Below are positions 44,228-53,107 of a stretch of DNA of 64,000 bases, piece after piece. The notes under the pieces were generated by a model that worked only from the letters and a program-made list of their open reading frames with translations, had not been told where the DNA came from and ran no database searches. The first letter of the stretch is position 1. Every line of letters starts with the position of its first letter. This DNA comes from Candidatus Nanopelagicales bacterium (lineage in GTDB: Bacteria > Actinomycetota > Actinomycetes > S36-B12 > CAIYMF01): positions 1-64,000 of the forward strand of contig JADGOZ010000059.1 of NCBI GenBank assembly GCA_017882705.1. Direction: 5' to 3'. Position numbers and translations under genes: made by a program.

Positions 44228-45025
44228 GTGACGACCGAGCCCGCCACCACGCCCGACGAGGCGTGGACACCCTCGATGCCCGACCGCGGCACGCTGCGCG
44301 CGGAGATGTGGCTGGTGCTGTGGGTCTCGATCGCGGCGACGGCGCTCAAGGCGACGCTCTCGCTCATCGACACCCTCACCAGCGGCGCCCCGATCAGCGG
44401 CCACACCTCTACGCTCGTCGGGACGTTCATCGTCGACCGGCAGTGGCTCGACATGCTCTACCAGGCGACGTTCATCGCCCTGCCGCTCGTCCCGGTGCTG
44501 CTCGTGATCCACCTGCTGCGCCGCAGCGGCGAGGGCCGTCAGGCGATCGGCCTCGACATGCGCAGCTGGCCGAGCGACCTCGCGAAGGGCGCCGTCCTCG
44601 CGGCAGTCCTCGGTGGCCTCGGTCTCGCCTTCTACCTGCTGGCCTTCAAGCTCGGGATGAACGTGCGCATCGCCGCCGTCACCGCCGACCGGCACTGGTG
44701 GACGCCGATCCTGCTCGTGGCCTCGGCGTCGTACAACGCCATCCTCGAAGAGGTCATCGTCCTGGCCTACTTCATCCACCGGGCCGCCCAGATCGGCTGG
44801 AAGCCGTGGCAGCAGGTCGGAAGCAGCGCCCTGCTCCGCGGCGCGTACCACCTCTACCAGGGCTTCGGCGGCTTCCTCGGCAACCTCGCGATGGGCACGG
44901 TCTTCGCGGTGCTCTACCGCCGCTGGGGCCGCGTGATGCCGTTCCTCTGGGCGCACCTGTTCATCGACGCGGTGGCCTTCCTCGGCTACTACTACCTCGG
45001 CGGCCACCTCTCCTGGCTGCCGTAG
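44228..45025 (+). CDS. CPBP family intramembrane glutamic endopeptidase
   Basis: A 265-residue multi-pass membrane protein of the CAAX protease/bacteriocin-processing (ABI) family. The active-site motifs sit in membrane helices: EE in NAILEEVIVLAYF, the RxxYH-type helix in LLRGAYHLYQGFGG, and the histidine in WAHLFIDAVAF. About seven hydrophobic segments are visible. GTG at 44228 has AAGGA seven bases upstream; this also forms a -10-like AAGGAT. It is divergent from the PAC2 gene. The substrate is unknown; family members cleave prenylated or bacteriocin-like peptides or act in self-immunity. Confidence 0.88.
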   Translation: MTTEPATTPDEAWTPSMPDRGTLRAEMWLVLWVSIAATALKATLSLIDTLTSGAPISGHTSTLVGTFIVDRQWLDMLYQATFIALPLVPVLLVIHLLRRSGEGRQAIGLDMRSWPSDLAKGAVLAAVLGGLGLAFYLLAFKLGMNVRIAAVTADRHWWTPILLVASASYNAILEEVIVLAYFIHRAAQIGWKPWQQVGSSALLRGAYHLYQGFGGFLGNLAMGTVFAVLYRRWGRVMPFLWAHLFIDAVAFLGYYYLGGHLSWLP

Positions 45026-45407
45026 CCGGCGGCGCCGGCTGCGGGTTCCTCCTCGCTTCGGCACGGCTGCGTGCCGGTTCACCTCGGGCCGCGCCCCCGG
45101 CAACCCCGCGACACCCGGTCAGGGGCGATTCTCTCGGCGAAACCCTCGTGCGGTAGCGCCAGGAGGACGTACCGTCGTCCCACACGTGAGAGGAGGTGGT
45201 CCGATTCATGAGTGAACATCGGATTCGTGAGGTGGCTGCCCGCTAGCCAGGACAGCCCGCTGACTGTGAGTCGCGTCCTTCCCGGCGCGAGTACCAGGCA
45301 GCCACCGGACCCCCGGGTGTCGGCCCGTCCAGCCGATCCTCGCCCGTGTCACCGACACGGACGCGGCCCGCCCGGGGGTCTTCCACGTCCCGAGCGGGCA
45401 CCGGCGC
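45026..45407. other. Structured intergenic region with an orphan leader-peptide-like ORF (382 bp)
   Basis: Between the CPBP gene and the convergent rocD lies a region with a probable plus-strand promoter (-10 TACCGT, 45170-45175), a twelve-codon ORF, and several hairpins. The hairpins include GTGTC-ACC-GACAC near 45346-45358, a GCCCGC/GCGGGC stem, and GCGCC-TAC-GGCGC at about 45404-45416 at the rocD stop. No gene in the same direction follows until 46886. Confidence 0.5.
45208..45246 (+). CDS. Twelve-residue leader-peptide-like ORF (MSEHRIREVAAR)
   Basis: ATG AGT GAA through CGC TAG encodes MSEHRIREVAAR, preceded by an unusually strong ribosome-binding site (GAGAGGAGGTGG, about 10 bases upstream). 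A GTG within that site could extend it by four residues. Three arginine codons occur in twelve. The form is that of a regulatory upstream ORF, but the only downstream gene (rocD) is on the other strand. Very similar micro-ORFs seem to recur in actinobacteria, from memory only. Confidence 0.5.
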   Translation: MSEHRIREVAAR

Positions 45408-46628
45408 CTACGGCGCGGAGCCGTTGCCCTGCTCGCTCAGCACGTCGACGATCGTCGTGAGGGCGGAGTCGAGGTCGTCCTCGCAGACCACGAGCGGCGG
45501 GGCGAAGCGGATCGTCCAGGTGTGCGTGTCCTTGGCGAGGATGCCGCGCGCGAGCAGCTCGAGGCTCACCTCGCGACCGGTGCGCCCGGTGCCGTCGAGC
45601 TCGATCGCCCACCACAGCCCGCTGCCGCGGATCTCCTTGACGCCTGGGAGGTTCGCGCCTCGGAGCGTCGCGAGCACGTGCTCGCCGAGCCGCTTCGAGC
45701 GCTCCTGCACCTCGCCGGTCTCGAGCAGCGCCACCACCGCGATGCCGACGGCCGCCGCGAGCGGGTTGCCGCCGAACGTGCTGCCGTGCTGGCCGGGCCG
45801 GATGACCGACAGGACGTCCCAGTCGGCCGTGACGGCCGAGACCGGGATGATGCCGCCGCCGAGCGCCTTGCCGAGGATCCGGACGTCGGGCTGCACGTCG
45901 ACGAGGTCGCACGCGAAGGTCGCTCCGGCGCGGCCTAGCCCGGCCTGGATCTCGTCGGCCACGAACAGCACGTTGCGCTCCGAGCACAGCGCTCGCGCCG
46001 CCCGGAGGAACCCGGTCGGCGGCAGCACCACGCCGGCCTCGCCCTGGATGGGCTCGACGAGGAACGCCACGGTGTTCTCGGTGATCGCTGCCGAGAGCGC
46101 ATCGATGTCGCCGTAGGGCACGGTCACGAAGCCGGGCGTGTAGGGCCCGTAGTGCTCGCGCGCCTCGGGGTCGTCGGAGAACGAGATGATCGTCGTGGTG
46201 CGGCCGTGGAAGTTCCCGGCGCACACGATGATCTCGGCCCGGTCGGCCGCGACGCCCTTCTTCTCGTAGCCCCACTTGCGCGAGAGCTTGAGCGCCGTCT
46301 CGACCGCTTCAGCCCCGGAGTTCATCGGGAGCACGGCGTCGTGCCGCGCCAGGCGCGCGAGCGCGGAGCAGAACTCGCCGAGCTGGTCGTTGTGGAAGGC
46401 ACGGCTGGTGAGCGTGATCCGGTGCAGCTGCGCCTCGGCGGCAGCGATGAGCACGGCGTTGCTGTGGCCGAAGTTGATCGCGGAGTAGGCGGAGAGCATG
46501 TCGAGGTAGCGACGGCCCTCGATGTCGGTGACCCACGCGCCGTCGCCCTCGTGGATGACCACGGGCAGCGGGTGGTAGTTGTGCGCGCAGTGCTCGTGCT
46601 CGAAGGCGATCGCCTGGTCCGTGCTCAC
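45408..46628 (-). CDS. rocD: Ornithine-oxo-acid (ornithine delta-) aminotransferase
   Basis: A 406-residue class III PLP aminotransferase that converts ornithine and 2-oxoglutarate to glutamate-5-semialdehyde and glutamate. MLSAYSAINFGHSN, MNSGAEAVETALKLSRKWGY, NFHGRTTTIISFSDDPEARE and VEPIQGEAGV match RocD-type enzymes. The PLP lysine is in ILGKALGGGIIPVSA. GTG at 46628 has AGGAGG six bases upstream. Product glutamate semialdehyde/P5C could be reduced by ProC or oxidised by a P5C dehydrogenase elsewhere. It is monocistronic here and divergent from the PQ-loop gene; no arginase neighbour is adjacent. Confidence 0.93.
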   Translation of the reverse strand: MSTDQAIAFEHEHCAHNYHPLPVVIHEGDGAWVTDIEGRRYLDMLSAYSAINFGHSNAVLIAAAEAQLHRITLTSRAFHNDQLGEFCSALARLARHDAVLPMNSGAEAVETALKLSRKWGYEKKGVAADRAEIIVCAGNFHGRTTTIISFSDDPEAREHYGPYTPGFVTVPYGDIDALSAAITENTVAFLVEPIQGEAGVVLPPTGFLRAARALCSERNVLFVADEIQAGLGRAGATFACDLVDVQPDVRILGKALGGGIIPVSAVTADWDVLSVIRPGQHGSTFGGNPLAAAVGIAVVALLETGEVQERSKRLGEHVLATLRGANLPGVKEIRGSGLWWAIELDGTGRTGREVSLELLARGILAKDTHTWTIRFAPPLVVCEDDLDSALTTIVDVLSEQGNGSAP

Positions 46629-46768
46629 AGTTCCTCCTGTCGGCGGCACACCGGCGGGCCGCCCGGGGACACGGTGCCACGTCGGGCCCGGCGCAGGAAA
46701 GCCGAACCACCGGAGCGCTATGCGCGGGATCACACCGAACTGATTCGTCGGTCAGCAACCGGAGCGGA

Positions 46769-46802
46769 TACAGTTCTCCTGTTACTGACTCACCAGTCAG
46801 TA
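46769..46802 (+). promoter_or_regulatory. Promoter of the PQ-loop gene with perfect palindromic operator
   Basis: TACAGT (46769-46774) is a likely -10 box. Just downstream, TACTGACTCACCAGTCAGTA (46783-46802) is a perfect 8-bp inverted repeat with a 4-bp centre, a form typical of TetR-family operators, placed over the transcription start. No TetR gene is adjacent. The spacer is shared with rocD. Confidence 0.7.
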
Positions 46803-46885
46803 GCGGGAGCGGGCCGTCCGATCTGCGGGGCGGCTCGAAGCACGTCCGGAGCAGGTCCGGGCACCTGATGCCGAAGGAGGCAGCC

Positions 46886-47521
46886 ATGTCGAACGACCTT
46901 CTCGTGATCGTCACGGGTGCTGCCACGGCGACCCTGGCACTGGCCTTCGGCCTCCCCCAGTTCTTCCGCGTACGGCGGACCGGCTCGGTCGCCGGAGTCT
47001 CCCTGCCGAGCGTGACGAACACCCTCGTGTCCACGACCGCCTGGCTGTTCTACGGCCTGCACCTGCAGGACTTCTGGGTCACGCTGACCTCCGTCGTGGG
47101 GCTGCCGTCGCTCGTCGCGACGTTCGTCGCGATCGTCCGCCGCAGCGACGACCGATCCGGCATGTGGCTGCCCCTCGGCTGGGCCGCCCTGCTCGCCGCC
47201 ACCGCGACCGCGACGCCGTGGGCACCCGCGCTGTTCCCGACCGTGCTCGGGGGGTCCGCGCTCTGGTACGTCACGCCCGCTGCCGTCACCGCGTGGCGCA
47301 GCGCCGACGTGTCAGGGATCGCCTCCGGCACCTGGCTGCTGCTCGGCATCGACGGCCTGGTGGCCGGCGCCTACGGCGTCGCAGCCGGCGTGACGGCTTA
47401 TCTGGTCTACGCCTCCATCGCCGTCCTCGGCGCGCTCGTGGTGCTCGCCCGCGTCTACTGGCGCTGGGTCCCCGAGTGTGGCGAGTGCGCGCCGATCACC
47501 GGCTGCACCTGCACCGCCTGA
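46886..47521 (+). CDS. PQ-loop/SWEET-like membrane protein with two repeat units
   Basis: A 211-residue membrane protein with about six or seven hydrophobic helices. The first PQ-loop is in LALAFGLPQFFRVRRTGSVA, followed by GVSLPSVTNTLVSTTAWLFYG; a second, weaker copy reads WYVTPAAVTAWRSADVSGIA followed by SGTWLLLGIDGLVAGAYG. Bacterial SemiSWEET sugar transporters usually have one such unit of about 90 residues, so this looks like an internal duplication. The last 15 residues hold four cysteines (ECGEC and GCTC). ATG at 46886 has a perfect AAGGAGG; ATG at 46868 lacks one. The substrate is unknown. Confidence 0.8.
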   Translation: MSNDLLVIVTGAATATLALAFGLPQFFRVRRTGSVAGVSLPSVTNTLVSTTAWLFYGLHLQDFWVTLTSVVGLPSLVATFVAIVRRSDDRSGMWLPLGWAALLAATATATPWAPALFPTVLGGSALWYVTPAAVTAWRSADVSGIASGTWLLLGIDGLVAGAYGVAAGVTAYLVYASIAVLGALVVLARVYWRWVPECGECAPITGCTCTA

Positions 47522-47624
47522 CCCGGCCCTCGGAGCCGCACGAGGTCGCCTAGGCTGCGGATCGCCACCCGGCGGGCGAGGGCGCTCCGGCCCGTCGCTG
47601 CGCCGCGAGCCGAGGAGAGGTCCC

Positions 47625-48962
47625 ATGCCCGAGCGTCCGCTGACGATCCTGTTCATGCCCGAGTCGGCGTACGGCCCGACGAACCAGTGCGTCGGCCTCG
47701 GCAACGTGCTGCTCGGCCGTGGTCACCGCGTCGTCTTCGCCGCCGAGGCGTCGTGGAAGGGCAAGCTCGCTCCGCTCGGGTTCGAGGAGGACCTCGTCGA
47801 CCTCGCGCCCGCGCCCGAGGCCGACGACACCGACCAGGATCCCGGGGCGTTCTGGAAGGAGTTCATCCGCGACACCGCGCCGGAGTTCCGCAAGCCCACG
47901 GTCGAGCAGCTCGAGACGTTCATGCTGCCCACCTGGCAGGCGCTCATCGACGGCGCGCAGTTCTGCGAGCCGCAGCTGCGCGAGATCATCGCCCGGGTGA
48001 AGCCGGACGTCATCGTCGAGGACAACGTCGTCGCGTTCCCCGCGCTGCTCACCTCGGGTGCGCCGTTCGTCCGGATCATGTCGTGCAACCCGCTCGAGGC
48101 TCCCGGCAGCGGGATCCCGCCGGCCTACTCCGGCCTCCCGGCCGACGACCGCTCCGAGTGGGCGTCCTTCCGCGCGGAGTACGACCGCACGCACCGCGGG
48201 CCGTGGGAGTCGTTCAACGCCTGGGTCGTCGCTCAGGGCGCTCCCCCGCTGCCCGACCTCGAGTTCGTGCACACGAGCGAGGCGGCCAACCTCTACGTGT
48301 TCCCCGAGGAGGCCGACTACACCGGTGCTCGCCCGCTCGACGCGACGTGGCACCGGCTGGACTCCAGCGTGCGCGAGACGGACGAGCACTACGTCGTGCC
48401 CGCGGAGGCGGCCGACCGCCCCGAGGGCAGCGCGCTGATCTACCTGTCCCTCGGATCGCTCGGCAGCGCCGACGTCGACCTGATGAAGCGCCTCGTCGAC
48501 GTGCTCGGCCGCACGCCGCACCGCTACATCGTGAGCAAGGGCCCGCAGGCGGGCGAGTACGAGCTGGCCGACAACATGGTCGGCGCGGAGTTCCTGCCGC
48601 AGACCACGGTCATCCCGCAGGTCGACGCCGTCATCACCCACGGTGGCAACAACACGACCACCGAGTCGCTCCACTTCGGCAAGCCGATGGTGCTGCTGCC
48701 GCTGTTCTGGGACCAGTACGACAACGCGCAGCGGATGGACGAGCTCGGGTTCGGCGTGCGTCTCGGGACCTACACGTTCACCGAGCACGACATGCACGCC
48801 GCGCTCGCAGTCGTGCTCGACCCGGCGAAGCGGGCCGAGCTCGCCGCCGTCGGCGCGCGGGTGCGCGCACGCGACGGCCTGCGCCGCGGGGCAGACGTGA
48901 TCGAGCAGGTGGCGCGCGCGCACGCCGAGGGCAGCACCTCCGAGGGCAGCGCGACCGCATGA
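47625..48962 (+). CDS. UDP-glycosyltransferase-like (GT1/MGT family) protein
   Basis: A 445-residue GT-B glycosyltransferase. The N-terminal acceptor domain starts ILFMPESAYGPTNQCVGLGN. The C-terminal donor-binding domain contains YLSLGSLG, FLPQTTVIPQVDAVITHGGN and NTTTESLHFGKPMVLLPLFW, then DQYDNAQRM, the hallmark of the UGT/macrolide-glycosyltransferase family. ATG at 47625 has GAGGAGAGG upstream and a -10 box TAGGCT at 47551-47556. The stop codon overlaps the start of the next gene (ATGA), so this is the first gene of a three-gene operon with a glucosamine-kinase-like and an SIS protein. Acceptor unknown; a secondary metabolite or glycolipid is plausible. Confidence 0.87.
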   Translation: MPERPLTILFMPESAYGPTNQCVGLGNVLLGRGHRVVFAAEASWKGKLAPLGFEEDLVDLAPAPEADDTDQDPGAFWKEFIRDTAPEFRKPTVEQLETFMLPTWQALIDGAQFCEPQLREIIARVKPDVIVEDNVVAFPALLTSGAPFVRIMSCNPLEAPGSGIPPAYSGLPADDRSEWASFRAEYDRTHRGPWESFNAWVVAQGAPPLPDLEFVHTSEAANLYVFPEEADYTGARPLDATWHRLDSSVRETDEHYVVPAEAADRPEGSALIYLSLGSLGSADVDLMKRLVDVLGRTPHRYIVSKGPQAGEYELADNMVGAEFLPQTTVIPQVDAVITHGGNNTTTESLHFGKPMVLLPLFWDQYDNAQRMDELGFGVRLGTYTFTEHDMHAALAVVLDPAKRAELAAVGARVRARDGLRRGADVIEQVARAHAEGSTSEGSATA

Positions 48963-50329
48963 GCTCGCGCGAGGAGCTCGCCCGACTCGTCGGTGCCAGC
49001 CCGGGCGGTCTCGTGCTGCCCGGCGGCGACCGCCGGGCAGCACGACACGTAGCGACGCCGCTGCGGCTCGTCGACGCGGCGGACCTCTCCACCGGGCGAT
49101 GGATCGGGGTCGTGGAGGACGCCGACGGGGACCGCTGGACAGTGCCGATGATCGTCGAGTCGGGTGCGCTCCGCCGGGCCGTCGCCGGCGACGGCGTGGC
49201 GGAGGCCCTCGTGCGCGGCATCGTCGACGTGCACGAGATGCACCGGACCCGAGGATCGGCCACGACGCCGGAAGGGCGCGCGATCCAGGGCGACCGCCCG
49301 TTCGTCGCCGACGGCTGGCACTCGGCGGAGGCGGTCGGCGAGCGCGCCGTCACGGTCGACCAGACCAACGAGTCCGTCGTCGTCGGCGAGCGCGCGATCG
49401 TGAAGTGGACCGTCGCTCTGCCGCGTCCCGGTGTCACCGGGGCGCAGCCCGCGGGTCATCGCCTCGCCACGCTCCGCGGCGCCGGGTTCGCCAGCACGCC
49501 CCTGCCGTGGGGGCTGCTCTGGTTCGCCGAGCAGGACGCGCCGAACCGGCTGCTCGCGACCGTCGCCGAGTTCCTGCCCGGCGCCGAGGACGGCTGGGAC
49601 TGGGCCGTCGAGGACGTACGCCGCCTGGCTCGCGGTGACTCGACGCTCGAGGACGCCGTCGCTCCTGCGGCGAGGCTCGGCGAGCTCACGGCCCGCATGC
49701 ACCAGGCGCTGGCCTCGGCCGGCGTGAGCAGCGCCGACGACCGGCTCACGGCCCGCTGGACCGCGCGCGCCTACGACGACCTCGACGCCGCCGTGCAGCT
49801 CGTCGACGGCCCGGAGGGCGCGCGGCTGCGCGCTCGCGCCGGCCGCGTCGCCGTGGCGTTCGCCGCGTTCCGTGAGTGCGTCGGGACGCCACTCATCGAC
49901 GTGCACGGGGACCTCCACGTCGGCCAGGTGCTGCGGCACGGCGACCCGGCGGACTACGCCGTCACCGACTTCGACGGTAACCCGGTGCTCGCCCCGGAGG
50001 AGCGGTCCGAGCCCCAGCCGGCCGCGCTCGACGTCGCCGGGATGCTCGCGTCCCTCGACCACGTGGGTCGCGTGGTCCTGAAGCGCACGGACGGCGTCGA
50101 CCCGGCGGTCGTGCGCCAGTGGATCTCGGCGGCGCAGGTCGCGTTCGTCGACGCGTACCGCGCGACCCTCGCCTCCGTCGGGTCGCTCGAGCTGCTCGAC
50201 GAGCGGCTGCTCGTACCGCTGCGCCTGCAGCAGGAGTGCCGCGAGTTCCTCTACGCCGTGCGCCACCTCCCGCGCTGGCGGTACGTGCCGGACGCCGCCC
50301 TGCTCGACCTGCTGCCCGACGAGGAGTGA
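48959..50329 (+). CDS. Maltokinase/glucosamine kinase-like sugar kinase
   Basis: A 456-residue protein kinase-like-fold sugar kinase. An N-terminal cap resembles the Mak1 domain of maltokinases. The nucleotide-binding core follows with QTNESVVVGERAIVKW, the catalytic loop DVHGDLHVGQVL, and the metal loop in VTDFDGNPVL. The QTNES and DFDGNP signatures fit the actinobacterial glucosamine kinase group better than maltokinases. It is coupled to a GT1 glycosyltransferase upstream and an SIS isomerase downstream (three-base gap), consistent with phosphorylation of a free amino sugar. Activity is inferred from family motifs. Confidence 0.82.
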   Translation: MSSREELARLVGASPGGLVLPGGDRRAARHVATPLRLVDAADLSTGRWIGVVEDADGDRWTVPMIVESGALRRAVAGDGVAEALVRGIVDVHEMHRTRGSATTPEGRAIQGDRPFVADGWHSAEAVGERAVTVDQTNESVVVGERAIVKWTVALPRPGVTGAQPAGHRLATLRGAGFASTPLPWGLLWFAEQDAPNRLLATVAEFLPGAEDGWDWAVEDVRRLARGDSTLEDAVAPAARLGELTARMHQALASAGVSSADDRLTARWTARAYDDLDAAVQLVDGPEGARLRARAGRVAVAFAAFRECVGTPLIDVHGDLHVGQVLRHGDPADYAVTDFDGNPVLAPEERSEPQPAALDVAGMLASLDHVGRVVLKRTDGVDPAVVRQWISAAQVAFVDAYRATLASVGSLELLDERLLVPLRLQQECREFLYAVRHLPRWRYVPDAALLDLLPDEE

Positions 50330-50332
50330 GCC

Positions 50333-51304
50333 ATGGACCCCGCCCTGTTCCTGACCGACCTCGAGCGCAAGCCCGAGGCGCTCCACGCGCTCGCCGAGCA
50401 CCTGGAGGCTCACGACCCGTGGGGCGTCCTCCCCATGGCGTCGCACTTCGTCCTGCTCGGGATGGGGTCGTCTTTCTACGCCGCAGGCGTCGCCGCGGCC
50501 CGGCTGCGGGCCCTGGGCATCAACGCCGTGGCCGAGCTCGCGAGCAGCGACCTGCTCCCCGCTGCGGACGGCCACACCGTCGTCATCGCCGTCACGGCCG
50601 GCGGCGGATCGCGCGAGACGCGGGCCGCGGCCGCGCACTACCGCGACCGGTGCCCGGTCGTGCTCGTCACCAACTCCCTCGACGGCGACCTGGCGCGCGA
50701 CGTCGAGGGCGGGGTCCACGAGGTCGTCGACATGCGCGCCGGGATCGAGGCCGGCGGTGTCGCCTGCCGGTCGTTCCAGCACACGCTCGCCCTGCTCCTC
50801 GCCCTCGAGCCGCGCGTCGCCCGCGCCGACCTCGACGTCCCGGCCCTGGTGCGCCGCGCCGCCGTCGCCTCGGCGGACCTCCTCGCCTCTCGCGCGGACT
50901 GGCTGCCCGAGGTGCGCCGCCTCCTCGTCGGGCCGCAGGGCACGCACGTCGTGGCTCCCGCGCGTCGGCTGTCGTCGGCGCAGCAGTCGGCGCTCATGAT
51001 GCGCGAGGGCCCGCGGGTCCCGGCGTACGCCTGCGAGACGGGCGACTGGAGCCACGTCGACGTCTACCTCACGAAGACCACCGACTACCGCATGCTCCTG
51101 CTGGCCGGCTCGCGCTGGGAGGACGAGCTGCTGCGCTGGACCGCCGAGCGGGGATCGACGGTCGTCGCGGTCGGTGCCGACGTCGAGGGCGCGGCGTACT
51201 CCCTGCGCTACGCGGGTGACGAGGACGACGACGTACGCCTGCTGTCCGAGGTGCTCGTGGCGGAGCTCCTCGCCGCCGACCTCTGGGCCGCCGCGGGGGG
51301 TTGA
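50333..51304 (+). CDS. SIS domain protein (GlmS/AgaS-like phosphosugar isomerase)
   Basis: A 323-residue protein with two SIS (sugar isomerase) domains: residues about 35-150 (FVLLGMGSSFYAAGVAAARL, VIAVTAGGGSRET) and about 190-310 (LVGPQGTHVVAPARR, SALMMREGPRVPAYACE). The layout matches the isomerase half of GlmS and the amino-sugar-phosphate deaminase/isomerase AgaS, with no glutaminase domain. ATG at 50333 has GAGGAG upstream, overlapping the kinase stop. After a glucosamine-kinase-like gene it could deaminate or isomerise the resulting sugar phosphate into glycolysis. Confidence 0.85.
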   Translation: MDPALFLTDLERKPEALHALAEHLEAHDPWGVLPMASHFVLLGMGSSFYAAGVAAARLRALGINAVAELASSDLLPAADGHTVVIAVTAGGGSRETRAAAAHYRDRCPVVLVTNSLDGDLARDVEGGVHEVVDMRAGIEAGGVACRSFQHTLALLLALEPRVARADLDVPALVRRAAVASADLLASRADWLPEVRRLLVGPQGTHVVAPARRLSSAQQSALMMREGPRVPAYACETGDWSHVDVYLTKTTDYRMLLLAGSRWEDELLRWTAERGSTVVAVGADVEGAAYSLRYAGDEDDDVRLLSEVLVAELLAADLWAAAGG

Positions 51305-51434
51305 CCCGCACGGCGCGACACGGCCGCGTGACAGTTGGGCCGTTCCGCGCGCCGACCGCCGCGCTCTGGACCACACTGCCCTCACCCGCACGCCCTGACC
51401 CCAGCAACGACGCTGCCCGGAAGGTGGACCACCG

Positions 51435-52979
<1,545 letters not shown>

Positions 52980-53023
52980 CCCACCTCAGTACCTCGGCGT
53001 AGTCCACAAGTTCCCACGCGCGC

Positions 53024-53074
53024 AACTGGTGCTGTGGTCGCTTCCCGGCCCGGGGCGCAGCCACAGCACCGGTT
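53024..53074. terminator. Bidirectional terminator hairpin
   Basis: GGTGCTGTGG (53028-53037) pairs with CCACAGCACC (53061-53070); the stem extends outward by a T/G wobble and AAC/GTT to 14 bp. The loop has an additional GC stem. It separates the convergent CoA ligase and MMPL genes. Confidence 0.75.
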
Positions 53075-53107
53075 TCATGCGGTCCCGGCTGTGGACGGGA
53101 GCAGCCG

